A stretch of DNA of 64,000 nt. It comes from Rubrivirga sp046845755 (GTDB lineage Bacteria; Bacteroidota; Rhodothermia; Rhodothermales; Rubricoccaceae). Position numbers and translations under genes: made by a program. This document shows, one piece after another, positions 42,377 through 51,247 of the stretch. Within the stretch, counting starts at the first letter, position 1, and each line of letters starts with the position of its first letter. The stretch is taken from positions 248,001-312,000 of the forward strand of contig NZ_CP177357.1 in the NCBI RefSeq assembly GCF_046845755.1. The letters run 5' to 3'. The notes under the pieces were generated by a model. The model made no database searches and had not been told where the DNA came from. It worked only from the letters and a program-made list of their open reading frames with translations.

Positions 42377-42658
42377 ATGGAACCCATGGTCCGCAAGCAG
42401 CTCTACCTCACGCCCGCCCAGGACCGGGCGCTCAAAGAGCGCGCTCGCCGAGAGCACCGCTCCGAGGCCGACCTCGTCCGCCAGGCCGTAGACCTGTTGC
42501 TCGACGACGGCGCAAAGGCCCAGGCGGCGGTCGACGACCTCCAGCGCTTCGTCGAGCGGGTCAACGCGGAGCACCCCGCCGAGCCCCGGGCATCTGGGGA
42601 GGGGCGCGGCTGGACCCGCGACGAGCTCTACGACGGCCGGCTCTCGCGGTGGTCCTGA
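42377..42658 (+). CDS. Ribbon-helix-helix antitoxin-like protein
   Basis: A 93-residue protein (or 90 from the ATG at 42386). MVRKQLYLTPAQDRALKERARREHRSEADLVRQAVDLLL is cut here into its parts: a beta strand (VRKQLYLTP), helix A (DRALKERARREH) and helix B (EADLVRQAVDLLL), the RHH DNA-binding fold. The acidic/aromatic tail would bind the toxin. The stop codon overlaps the PIN gene's ATG by one base (TGATG), a classic toxin-antitoxin arrangement. It may neutralise the PIN toxin and autoregulate the pair. Confidence 0.85.
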   Translation: MEPMVRKQLYLTPAQDRALKERARREHRSEADLVRQAVDLLLDDGAKAQAAVDDLQRFVERVNAEHPAEPRASGEGRGWTRDELYDGRLSRWS

Positions 42659-43101
42659 TGACGCCACGGGTCGCGCTCGATTCCAACGTCCTCATCTACG
42701 CCTTCGACTCCGGCGCGCCGGGCAAGCAGGCTCGGGTCCACGAGATCCTCGCCCGGTTCGGCGGGACGGGCGCCGTGGTCCCCGCCCAGGCGCTCGCCGA
42801 GTCGTCGCGCGTGCTGCTGGTGAAGCGCCGGCCGCCGCTGACGCCCGACGAGACGGCGGGCTACGTCCGGCGTCTCGCGGCCGTGTTCTCCGTCGAGCCG
42901 CTCACCGAGGCCGTCGTTCAGGAGGCCATCCGCGGCGTCGACGCCCACGGGCTCTCTTACTTCGACGCCCAGATCTGGGCCGCGGCCAAGAACGCGGGGG
43001 CGGCCGTCCTGCTCACCGAGGACTTCCAGGACGACCAGGAGGTCGAGGGCGTCCGGTTCGTCAACCCCTTCGCCGAGGCCTTTGACCTCGCCGCGCTCTA
43101 G
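42658..43101 (+). CDS. PIN-domain ribonuclease toxin (VapC-like)
   Basis: A 147-residue PIN protein with all four acidic residues of the active site: D8 (ALDSNVLIYAF), E48 (QALAES), D103 (LSYFDAQIWAAA) and D122 (LLTEDF). These coordinate Mg in VapC RNases, which usually cut tRNA or rRNA. It overlaps the antitoxin by one base and ends 6 bp before pglZ, so the pair sits within the BREX transcript. It could act as an addiction module that stabilises the island or as an abortive arm of the defence system. Confidence 0.87.
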   Translation: MTPRVALDSNVLIYAFDSGAPGKQARVHEILARFGGTGAVVPAQALAESSRVLLVKRRPPLTPDETAGYVRRLAAVFSVEPLTEAVVQEAIRGVDAHGLSYFDAQIWAAAKNAGAAVLLTEDFQDDQEVEGVRFVNPFAEAFDLAAL

Positions 43102-43107
43102 CTGCCC

Positions 43108-45420
43108 GTGACCCTCCTCGACGCCCTCGCCGACGCCCTCCAGCGCGCCCTCGCCTCCACTCCGGGCGAGGAGGCGCTCCCCGCCGCCGTGATGTGGCCG
43201 GACGCCCTCGGGGCCTGGTCGTCCCTCGTCCCGCTCCTGCGCGAGCGGCTCCCCGGCCTGCTCTCTCTCGGCGACTACGACCCCGAGTCGGGCCGGGGCC
43301 CCGCGCTCTGGCTCCGCTGCGCCGTCGACGGCACGCTCGCCTCGTCTCCGGTCCCCGAAGGCACGACGCCCATCCTCCACTTGCCAGGCGTCGGCCGCTC
43401 CACGCTCCGCGTCGTCGAGGCCCTCCCGCCGGACCTCGTGGCCCTCGCCGACCTCCCCTTCCGCGGCACCGTCTTCGGCCCGGAGGGTGGCAAGGACTGG
43501 ACGCCCCTCTCGTTCCTCCTCAACGCTCGCGACGGCCTGGGCCTAGATGTCGCCCGGGATACGGCCACCTCGGAGGCGCTCGCCCGCGCGCTCCCGGTCT
43601 TCGCCCGGGAGGACGTCGCCTCGATGAAGGGCAAGCGCCTTGACGCCGCGACCTTCGACGGCCTGATCGTCGAGGATCCGGCCCGCGACGTGCTCCGCTG
43701 GCTCGACGACCCCGAGGGCTTCCGAGCCGAGTCCGACGACGCGCGCTGGACCACGTTCGCTGGCGTCGCCCGCGTCCGCTACGGGGTGGACCCCGAGGCC
43801 GACGGTCCCCTCGCCGCTGCGCGCAAGCTGGGCGAGGCGGAAGGAGCCTGGACCGCCGTCTGGGACCGGTTCGCGGAGACGCCCTCCAGCTACAACGCCG
43901 TCCCGGATCTCCTCGAGAAGGCGGCACCGGCCACGCTTGGCGGACTCTTCGGCGCTCAGGCCGGTCGGTGGCCCCAGGTCAACGACGACGCCGAGGACGC
44001 CCTCCGCGACGCGCTCCTCAAGGTCGGCGGGCTCCCCGCGGAGGAGGCGGCTCCCCGAGTCGCCCACCTCGACGCCGAGCACGGCCCCCGCCGCGGCACG
44101 GCCTGGGCCGCCCGCCAACGCGCCCCGCTCGCCGTCGCCCTCGACGCCCTCGTCCGCCTCGCCCAGGCCACGGACCGGCCCCTTTCGGGCGACTCTCCGG
44201 AGGCGCTCGCCCTGGCGTACGCCGACGGCGGGCACGCGGCCGACGGCGCGGTCATGGACGCGCTCGCGGCCGTCTCGCGCCAGCCCGACCTCGACGCCGT
44301 CGCATCGGCAGCCCGGGCGCTCTACCTCCCGTGGCTCGACGCCCACGCCCGACGGCTCCAGGAGCTCGCCGGCGACACGCCGCCCCGTCCCGACCTCCCC
44401 GGCGACCTCCCGGACGGCACGGCCGTCCTCTTCGTCGACGGGCTCCGGGCCGACGTCGGCGCCCGGCTGGCCGAGGCCCTCAACGCCTGCGGCCTCGACG
44501 TCGAACGCGCGCACACCTGGGCCGCGCTCCCCTCCGTCACCCCCACGGCGAAGCCCGCCGCGTCCCCCGTCGCAGGTCGGCTCGGGCCGGGCGCGGACCC
44601 GCCGCCGAAGTTCGCGACGGCGCTCCCGGACGGGAAGGCGCTCACTATCGACCGCTTCCGGTCCGTGCTAGCCGACGCTGGAATCGAGGTGCTCCGGGCA
44701 CCCGAGACCGGGAGCGGGTCTGGGGCCGCGTGGACCGAGACCGGCGAGATCGACAGCGCCGGCCACCACCACGAGCTCCGCCTGGCCCACCGGCTCCCGG
44801 ACCTCGTCGAGCGCGTCACCGAGCGGATCGAGGCGCTCCTCTCCGCCGGGTGGACGGCGGTCCGCGTCGTGACCGACCACGGGTGGCTCCTCGTCCCCGG
44901 CGGGCTCCCCAAGCACCCGATCGCTCTCGCGCTCGCCAACGACAGGTGGGGGCGGTGCGCCCTCGTCAAGCAGGACGCCGACGTCTCCGGTCTCCCCGTC
45001 GTCCCGTGGCACTGGAACGCTGACGTCCGCGTCGCGCTGGCGCCCGGCGTGTGCGCCTTCACGGAGGGCTACACCTACACCCACGGCGGCCTCTCCCTCC
45101 AGGAGTCCGTCGTCCCCACGCTCACCGTGACCCGGGCGGCGGGGGAGGGGGGACACCCAGTCTTGGAGGACCTCCGCTGGGTTGGCTTCCGGCTCCGAGT
45201 CTACCTCAGCGAGACGGGGGGAGCCGTGACGGCCGAGCTCCGCACCCGGGCCGCCGACCCCGCCTCCAGCGTGGCCAGTCCCGCATCGTTCGACGACGCC
45301 GGCTCCGCGGCGCTCCTCGTCGAGGACGACCGGTTGGAGGGCGACCCCGCCGTCCTCGTCCTCCTTGACGCCGACGGCCGACTACTCCTGCAACACGACG
45401 TTGTCATCGCCCAGCCGTAG
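43108..45420 (+). CDS. pglZ: PglZ, BREX alkaline-phosphatase-like protein
   Basis: A 770-residue PglZ from a GTG start at 43108. The PglZ domain shows AVLFVDGLRADVG near residue 440 and VTDHGWLLVPGG near 590, the metal-site segments of the alkaline-phosphatase superfamily, and a C-terminal beta region (WVGFRLRVYLSETGG). PglZ is the hallmark of all BREX types; it is a metal-dependent nuclease/phosphodiesterase in vitro for some homologues. The start 6 bp after the PIN gene argues for coupling. Confidence 0.92.
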   Translation: MTLLDALADALQRALASTPGEEALPAAVMWPDALGAWSSLVPLLRERLPGLLSLGDYDPESGRGPALWLRCAVDGTLASSPVPEGTTPILHLPGVGRSTLRVVEALPPDLVALADLPFRGTVFGPEGGKDWTPLSFLLNARDGLGLDVARDTATSEALARALPVFAREDVASMKGKRLDAATFDGLIVEDPARDVLRWLDDPEGFRAESDDARWTTFAGVARVRYGVDPEADGPLAAARKLGEAEGAWTAVWDRFAETPSSYNAVPDLLEKAAPATLGGLFGAQAGRWPQVNDDAEDALRDALLKVGGLPAEEAAPRVAHLDAEHGPRRGTAWAARQRAPLAVALDALVRLAQATDRPLSGDSPEALALAYADGGHAADGAVMDALAAVSRQPDLDAVASAARALYLPWLDAHARRLQELAGDTPPRPDLPGDLPDGTAVLFVDGLRADVGARLAEALNACGLDVERAHTWAALPSVTPTAKPAASPVAGRLGPGADPPPKFATALPDGKALTIDRFRSVLADAGIEVLRAPETGSGSGAAWTETGEIDSAGHHHELRLAHRLPDLVERVTERIEALLSAGWTAVRVVTDHGWLLVPGGLPKHPIALALANDRWGRCALVKQDADVSGLPVVPWHWNADVRVALAPGVCAFTEGYTYTHGGLSLQESVVPTLTVTRAAGEGGHPVLEDLRWVGFRLRVYLSETGGAVTAELRTRAADPASSVASPASFDDAGSAALLVEDDRLEGDPAVLVLLDADGRLLLQHDVVIAQP

Positions 45421-45446
45421 CGTCCAGACCCCTTCAACCCCTACCG

Positions 45447-47489
45447 ATGAACGACGAGCTCGACACCCTTGCCGCCCGGGCCTTCGACGGGTACGTCGTC
45501 CGCAAAGACCTCGTCCGCCGGTTCAAGGGCCAGTACCCCGTCCCCACCTACGTCGTCGAGTTCCTGCTCGGCCGCTACTGCGCCTCGTCCGACCCGCAGG
45601 AGATTGAGGAGGGCTTGGCCGTCGTCGCGCGCCAGCTCTCGGAGCGGGCGGTCCGGGCCGGGGAGGAGGAGCTGTTCAAGAGCCGCGCCCGCGAGCAGGG
45701 TCGGATCCGCATCCTCGACATCATCACGGCCCGGCTCGACGCCAAGACCGACTCGTACCTCGCCGAGCTCCCGAGCCTCCGGCTCCGCGACATCCGCATC
45801 TCGCCCGACCTCGTCCAGCAGCACGAGCGGATGCTCACAGGCGGGTTCTACGCCGAGGTCGAGGTGTCGTACGACGCCGTGATCGCCCAAGAGGCCTCGG
45901 GGCGCCCCTTCGCCGTCGACACCCTCCGGCCCATCCAGCTCTCGCGCCGCGACGTGCTCGACCCCTTCTACGAGGGCCGAGCCCAGTTCAGCGACGCCGA
46001 GTGGCGGTCGTTCCTCCTCCGCTCCGTCGGGTTCGAGCCCTCCGAGCTCCCGGAGCGGGCATGCGATGTCCTCCTGCTCCGGATGATCCCGTTCGTCGAG
46101 CGGAACTACAACGCGGTCGAGCTCGGGCCCCGGGGGACCGGCAAGAGCCACCTCTACCAGCAGGTCTCGCCCTACGCCCACCTGATCTCGGGCGGCAAGG
46201 CCACGGTCGCCCGGATGTTCGTCAACAACGCGACGGGCCAGCGCGGCCTCGTGTCGCAGTACGACGTCGTGTGCTTCGACGAGGTGTCTGGCGTGTCCTT
46301 CGACCAGAAGGACGGCGTCAACATCATGAAGGGGTACATGGAATCCGGCGAGTTCAGCCGGGGCCGCGAGAGCATCCGGGCCGACGGCGGGATCGTCTTG
46401 GTCGGCAACTTCGACGTCGACGTCGAGCACCAGCAGCGCGTCGGCCACCTGCTCTCGCCGCTCCCCCCCGAGATGCGGAGCGACACGGCGTTCATGGACC
46501 GGCTCCACGCCTACTTCCCTGGCTGGGACGTCCCCAAGCTCTCGCCGGCCCTCTTCACGGGGCACTTCGGGCTCGTCAGCGACCTCCTCGCCGAGTGCTG
46601 GACGCGCCTCCGGAGCCAGAGCCGGTCGAGCGTCCTCGACGGGCGGGTCGCCCTCGGTGGCGCGCTCTCCGGTCGCGACCTCACGGCCGTGCGGAAGACG
46701 GTCAGCGGCCTCATCAAGCTCATGTCACCCGACCCCGAGGCCCCCGTCTCGGACGAGACGCTGGAGTGGGCCGTCCGCCTGGCCCTCGAAGGGCGTAGGC
46801 GCGTCAAGGAGCAGCAGAAGCGGATCGGGTCGGCCGAGTTCCGCGCGACCAGCTTCAGCTACCAGATGGGCGTCGACGGCGTCGAGGAGTTCGTGACGAC
46901 GCCCGAACTCCGCGACCAGAGCCAGATCGGGGCCGACCCGCTCCCGCCCGGCCAGGCGTGGACGGTCAGCCCGGGGTCGGGGGACGACCTTGCCGGGCTC
47001 TTCCGCGTCGAGACGACGGAAGGACCCGGCAATGGCGTCCGGATCCTCAACCGCCCGGCCCCACCCCCGTTCTCGGAGGCCGTCCGGTGCGCCGAGCAGA
47101 ACCTTTACGCGAAGGCCCAGGGCCTCGTCGGCGACCGGGACCCGCGGGCCCACGCGTTCACGGTCCAGCTCCTCTCGTTCGACGCGACGAAGACGGGCGG
47201 CGGCACGGGCGTGGCGGTCCTCCTCGCCCTCTGCGGGTCGCTCCTCGGCAAGAGCCTCCGGGGTGGGCTCGTGGTCGTCGGATCGCTCAACCTCGGCGGC
47301 TCCATCGAGGACCTGTACAACGCGGTATCCGTCGCCGAGATCGCCGTCGAGAAGGGGGCCGAGACCCTTCTCATGCCGGTCTCGGCCCGGCGCCAGCTCC
47401 TCGACCTCTCCGACGACATGGCCGCCCGGCTCAACGTCCAGTTCTACACCGACGCCCGAGACGCCCTGCTCAAGGCGCTTGCCGACTGA
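45447..47489 (+). CDS. brxL: BrxL, BREX AAA+ protein with Lon-like C-terminus
   Basis: A 680-residue BrxL. The start (LDTLAARAFDGYVVRKDLVRRF) is the conserved N-terminus, followed by GQYPVPTYVVEFLLGRYCA. AAA+ motifs: Walker A GPRGTGKSH near 228-236, Walker B VVCFDEVSG near 272-280. The Lon-like C-terminal domain spans about 560-680; where Lon has its Ser-containing GPSAG loop this protein reads TGGGTGVAV, so classical protease activity is doubtful. BrxL defines type I BREX and forms DNA-binding ring assemblies related to MCM. It starts 26 bp after pglZ. Confidence 0.92.
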   Translation: MNDELDTLAARAFDGYVVRKDLVRRFKGQYPVPTYVVEFLLGRYCASSDPQEIEEGLAVVARQLSERAVRAGEEELFKSRAREQGRIRILDIITARLDAKTDSYLAELPSLRLRDIRISPDLVQQHERMLTGGFYAEVEVSYDAVIAQEASGRPFAVDTLRPIQLSRRDVLDPFYEGRAQFSDAEWRSFLLRSVGFEPSELPERACDVLLLRMIPFVERNYNAVELGPRGTGKSHLYQQVSPYAHLISGGKATVARMFVNNATGQRGLVSQYDVVCFDEVSGVSFDQKDGVNIMKGYMESGEFSRGRESIRADGGIVLVGNFDVDVEHQQRVGHLLSPLPPEMRSDTAFMDRLHAYFPGWDVPKLSPALFTGHFGLVSDLLAECWTRLRSQSRSSVLDGRVALGGALSGRDLTAVRKTVSGLIKLMSPDPEAPVSDETLEWAVRLALEGRRRVKEQQKRIGSAEFRATSFSYQMGVDGVEEFVTTPELRDQSQIGADPLPPGQAWTVSPGSGDDLAGLFRVETTEGPGNGVRILNRPAPPPFSEAVRCAEQNLYAKAQGLVGDRDPRAHAFTVQLLSFDATKTGGGTGVAVLLALCGSLLGKSLRGGLVVVGSLNLGGSIEDLYNAVSVAEIAVEKGAETLLMPVSARRQLLDLSDDMAARLNVQFYTDARDALLKALAD

Positions 47490-47491
47490 CC

Positions 47492-48145
47492 ATGGGACTC
47501 CGCGCCTGGAAGTCGTACCAGGCCCTCTGTAAGGAGGGCCACCACCCCCGCCGGATGGGGTTCCGCTGCGACCGCGGGGACCTCAACCGGTTCGAGGCTC
47601 GGGTACGCCTCGCGCACTCGTTCGAGGGCGTGCGTCTGCGAGGCTACAAGGAGGAGACCGAACAGGGCTACGGCTCGCTCATCCGTGCGGCCCTGGCCTA
47701 CTCCGCGGTCGAGTCTCTCCGAGGTGCCTTGGGTTACAAGGCCGACCACGAGTTCGGCCCGGACCTCGGGGGCCACGACAGCGCCGAGGTGGTTCGGCGG
47801 TTCCGAGAGGCCGACATCGAGGACCGGTTCGGCCACTTCGTGCGGGACCGCGTGAACGACCGTCTCAAGCGTCGGCTGGAAGCGCTCTACGCCGACGGCC
47901 CGGGTCCCGACGCCAGCATGGTGCACCTTGGGGCGGGGCTACGGCACATCTTCGTCCACGGCCACCTCACGCCGTCCGCTCGCAAGGTGCCGCCCCGCCG
48001 AGCGGCCCAGGCCTGCGACGTCGTCACCCACGCGCTGCTCGGCTTTGTCGACGACGCGTTCGCGTCGCGCGTCGAGTCCTACGCCTCGGGGCTCGGATGC
48101 CAGAGTCACGCCGGACCTGCGAGCGCGAGGCCACGACACGCGTAG
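47492..48145 (+). CDS. Unknown protein at the end of the BREX operon
   Basis: A 217-residue, mostly helical protein, starting 2 bp after the brxL stop and so almost certainly in the same transcript. Seen: a basic N-terminus (GLRAWKSYQALCKEGHH), a conserved-looking YGSLIRAALAYSAVESLRGALGY helix pair (given here in two parts: GSLIRAALAYSAVESL and RGALGYKADHEF), and AGLRHIFVHGHLTP near residue 150, a pattern reminiscent of HEPN-like or MAE_28990-type helices (RxxxxH-like: R152...H157) but not certain. No family recognised. Could be an accessory effector or regulator of BREX. Confidence 0.6.
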   Translation: MGLRAWKSYQALCKEGHHPRRMGFRCDRGDLNRFEARVRLAHSFEGVRLRGYKEETEQGYGSLIRAALAYSAVESLRGALGYKADHEFGPDLGGHDSAEVVRRFREADIEDRFGHFVRDRVNDRLKRRLEALYADGPGPDASMVHLGAGLRHIFVHGHLTPSARKVPPRRAAQACDVVTHALLGFVDDAFASRVESYASGLGCQSHAGPASARPRHA

Positions 48146-49086
48146 GTGGCCGGGCCGACTCGCGCAAGAAGGGACTAGAACGCCGAGCGAAGCGCTGGAA
48201 AGGGGGGTGTCCGAGGCGGGGGCGCCTGGCGGGGTTAGAGCGGTGGCAACCGCCGAGGCGCCGTTGCTCCCCGTAGAACGGCGTGTGAAGACTCGTTCAC
48301 GTCTAATCCATAGCCTGAGATTGCAGGGAGACACCTGGCGCCAAGTTGGACCGATGTCCCCCATACGGCCTCCAATCCGCGTCGGGAAGGTTGGCGGGGC
48401 CAACGAGGCGCCAAGCCGGGACACATACTGGGGGTACCTCGCGGGCGCGGCGAGACGAGCGAAGCGAGTCGAGCTCTATCGGTACACACCAAAAGACAGT
48501 AGAGACCAAGACGACTGGATCTTCCAACCCTCGACGAGAAGACGAAGAAGCACTAGGTACTCAAGAGGCGAGAGGGACACGAGCCACGCACGTAGCAGGG
48601 CGCCCGCGGGCGCGCCCTCGCGAGGCCGCCGGTCGGTCTGGGGCGGGCGTCGCGTCGTGAGCCAACGACACACATACCCTTTCGGGGCGTGTCACCTCCG
48701 AGGGGGCACGAACAAGCCCGATCGGCGTGTACGGACCTGTACGCCCATTTCGCTTCTGGTCGGCCTCTGGGCCGCTCCGCAAACGAGGGGTACGACCGTC
48801 GTTCGCGAGGGGTACAGCCGTGACGGCTGAGGGGCACAACCGCAGCGCCCTCGGCAACGCTCTGCAGCAGGGACCGGTGGCGGTCTCGGAGACGATGGCC
48901 GAACGACGATAGGGGTTCGGTCGACTGCGTGACGGCTTCGGACGCCGGCGGGGTGGGCGCGGAGCAGACGTGGCAGACCTCGCACGGCTATCGCGGGACT
49001 CCAACACCTCGCAGGGCGCGGCGGGCCCTTTCTAAGGGCCGCGCTTAGCCCGGTCGGGCGACAAACCTTAGGCGCAGTCCGCTAAG
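48146..49086. other. 940-bp gene-free region with spaced direct repeats
   Basis: No frame has the expected codon bias, and base composition is somewhat less GC-rich than the genes. Three copies of GAGGGGTAC/GAGGGGCAC begin at 48785, 48807 and 48829, exactly 22 bp apart, each followed by a CCG-containing segment. A hairpin GGCCCTT/AAGGGCC lies at 49024-49040. Regularly spaced repeats in a non-coding part of a mobile element are typical of iterons or of protein-binding arrays; an origin or transfer site is possible. No partner replication gene is visible. Confidence 0.45.
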
Positions 49087-49533
49087 ATGGTCTCCGTGCT
49101 CACCGACCTACGACTCCTCAACGCCATGCCCCTCCGGATTGCCGAGCCTGCCGGCCCCCACCTCCCGTCCGGTCCCAGCGAGCTCGGCCTTGACCGCACG
49201 CTCGACCGCTCTCTCTCAGGCCTCCCGTTGGCCGTCTGCGTCTGTGACCACTGCAGCTACTGCGCCAACTTGATCTCTTCCGAGGACCTACCCGTGACCC
49301 TCAAGGTCCTGATGGCCCTCGACGGGGTGACGGACCCGCGGGAGGGAGAAATGAACTGGGATCTCCGGACGCGAGAGGTGACCTACCGGGGAGCGCACAC
49401 TGGCATGTACCTCGACTGCACCGGTGCCCCGGTCCGGCCGACGGGCGAGCCGGTTGCTACGCCCCAGCGCCACGCCGCTGTCGGCCAGACCTACGAGCGC
49501 TGCCTGCGCGAGCGCGGCGGCTCCTCCGTGTAG
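49087..49533 (+). CDS. Unknown island protein
   Basis: A 148-residue protein from ATG 49087; an internal ATG at 49126 is a possible alternative. A Cys/His patch VCVCDHCSYCANL lies near residues 51-63 and may bind zinc. The remainder is unremarkable, with an Arg-rich C-terminus. No family recognised. It stops 2 bp before the HTH gene, so the two probably form a unit with integration/excision functions. Confidence 0.6.
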   Translation: MVSVLTDLRLLNAMPLRIAEPAGPHLPSGPSELGLDRTLDRSLSGLPLAVCVCDHCSYCANLISSEDLPVTLKVLMALDGVTDPREGEMNWDLRTREVTYRGAHTGMYLDCTGAPVRPTGEPVATPQRHAAVGQTYERCLRERGGSSV

Positions 49534-49535
49534 AC

Positions 49536-49910
49536 ATGCAGCACGGAACCCCTATGTCTCCGCTCCGACCCCGCATCGTCGCCGAGCACCCGGCCCTCGA
49601 CGCTTGCCGCGCCGTAGGCGTCGATCCGCACGCCCCTTCGGGTTCGCTGACGGCGGCGGAGCTCATCGAGGCGCTCGCCCGGCGGCTCGAAGGCCCGCCG
49701 TCGCCCGTCGTCCCCGAGTGGCTCCCGACACGCGAGGCAGCCCGCTACTGCCGGGTGAGTACGAAGACGCTCCAGGCGTGGGCAAACTCCTCCGACGTCA
49801 TTGAAGTCCGACGCGGCTCGGGCCGGGCGCCCTCGCGCTACCTCCGGTCGAGCCTCGATGCCTACCTGGGGGAGAAGCACGACATCCCCACTCTGTGCCA
49901 GGCGGCCTAG
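49536..49910 (+). CDS. Excisionase-like helix-turn-helix protein
   Basis: A 124-residue protein (or 118 from ATG 49554). Residues about 63-112 match the excisionase/MerR-like HTH_17 fold: WLPTREAARYCRVSTKTLQAW (shown in two parts: LPTREAARYCRVS and TKTLQAW) and then a wing with SRYLRSSLDAYL. Such proteins direct integrase to excise. It converges with the integrase gene, overlapping its 3' end by 4 bp. Likely the recombination directionality factor of the island. Confidence 0.75.
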   Translation: MQHGTPMSPLRPRIVAEHPALDACRAVGVDPHAPSGSLTAAELIEALARRLEGPPSPVVPEWLPTREAARYCRVSTKTLQAWANSSDVIEVRRGSGRAPSRYLRSSLDAYLGEKHDIPTLCQAA

Positions 49911-51247
49911 ACCTCTGAGTTGCCGGAGCCGTCCGGCCGCGCGAGGGCGCCGAGGAGCGATGCGTCGACCGAGGTGGTGTCAAACGAGGCTAAGTAGGTC
50001 TCCGTCGTCGATAGCCGCGACTGCGTGAGGATCTTCGACACGTCGTAAACGGGCACACCTTCCTTCCGGAGGTGGTCCGCCAGCGAGTGGCGCGCGGAGT
50101 GGAGGTTGATCCGCTTACCGCCGACGACGGGCCAGTCCCGCTCTTCGCGCTCGAGGGCGATATACTTCCGGGCGAGGGCCTTGGCAGCCGAGAGCTGGCG
50201 CGTGAGCTCGACCCGGTCCGCCTCGACACCCTCGGCGAGCATGCCAAACACGTACATCGACGGCTCGGTCCCGCCAGGGCCAGTCCGGGGGCGCCACCGG
50301 TCGAGGATGGTCTGGGCCTGGGGCGCGAGGGCCGCGTTGGCGCGCGCGCCGGTCTTCTGCGTCGAGATCTTGATCCGCCCACCGGCGACGTTGTCCCACT
50401 TGAGGAGGAACACGTCGCCGATCCGGAGCCCGCCGAGGAAGAAGGACGCGCACCACCAGTCCCGCGTGTCTGCGCGGCGGCCAGTGAGGTCATCCTCGAA
50501 ATACTCCATGACCTGTTCGTAGCTGAGGCGAGGTTTCTCGACGGACACTTTCTTGACCTCGACGTCGAGCGCCGCCTCGTGCGCTTCTCGCGCTCCGTCG
50601 ACACGCGCTTTCATTGCCCGGCGGAGCAGGGTCCGGACGATCGAGATCTGCTTCTCGACGTAGTTGGGAGCGTGGCCGCAGCCGTACCCCGGCCCTCCGG
50701 GGTGGCCCTTCGGGGGCTTCGGCGCTTCGAGCCGGTTGCGGTGGGCCAGGAGCACTGGCAACGTGAGTCCAGAGGCCGTCACCCGCACGCCGACGCCCTG
50801 GGCGACCAACGAGTCCCGCAGGTTGTTGACCGCGCTCGTGTAGGCCTTCGACGTCGTGACTTTGCCACGTTCCCAATACTGCTCGCGTACCTCGCGCTGC
50901 ATCCAGTCGAGGATGGGTGGGGCGGGCTTCGGGGAAGCGGTCTGCGGATGGACGGCCTTGATGACGGCCTCTTTGATCCGGTCGACCGATACGTTCCGCC
51001 CCCCCGAGAGCACAGCCTCAGCGCCCGCCTTCTGGGCTCGCGCCAAGCGCTCCGACAACAACGCCGAGAGCGCCTCGTGGTCGCGGTGGGTGGCACGGAG
51101 CTCCTGGCGCTTCGGGTTCCAGTGCTTGGGCTCGACGCTAATGGCGAGCGAGACGAGGCGCTCCTTGCCCTCGTGGGACACCCGGACATAGACGGGCTGG
51201 GCGCCTTTCCGGTCGGACTTAGGCTTCTGGACGAGCGTGATCTTCAT
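49907..51247 (-). CDS. Tyrosine recombinase (Bacteroidota-type island integrase)
   Basis: A 446-residue tyrosine recombinase with an N-terminal arm-binding domain (VYVRVSHEGKERLVSLAI, then KHWNPKRQEL), a core-binding SAM-like domain (about 112-215) and the catalytic domain. Catalytic residues: R275 (GGLRIGDVF), K298, H383 and R386 (LHSARHS), Y418 (TETYLASF). The LGH motif before the nucleophile reads LTQ (Q409 in the place of the second His), a tolerated but uncommon change. It points away from, and lies 194 bp from, the tmRNA 3' end it is presumed to use. Confidence 0.93.
   Translation of the reverse strand: MKITLVQKPKSDRKGAQPVYVRVSHEGKERLVSLAISVEPKHWNPKRQELRATHRDHEALSALLSERLARAQKAGAEAVLSGGRNVSVDRIKEAVIKAVHPQTASPKPAPPILDWMQREVREQYWERGKVTTSKAYTSAVNNLRDSLVAQGVGVRVTASGLTLPVLLAHRNRLEAPKPPKGHPGGPGYGCGHAPNYVEKQISIVRTLLRRAMKARVDGAREAHEAALDVEVKKVSVEKPRLSYEQVMEYFEDDLTGRRADTRDWWCASFFLGGLRIGDVFLLKWDNVAGGRIKISTQKTGARANAALAPQAQTILDRWRPRTGPGGTEPSMYVFGMLAEGVEADRVELTRQLSAAKALARKYIALEREERDWPVVGGKRINLHSARHSLADHLRKEGVPVYDVSKILTQSRLSTTETYLASFDTTSVDASLLGALARPDGSGNSEV

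Noticed and set aside
31042..48145. Pgl (BREX type 2) or DISARM instead of type I-like BREX
   Set aside because: No PglW kinase or DrmA/B/C genes; BrxA-like, BrxB and BrxL are present and BrxC is of the normal form.
48146..49086. Several overlapping open frames in this stretch
   Set aside because: Their codon third positions lack the bias of real genes here, frames contradict each other, and no ribosome-binding site precedes a plausible start.
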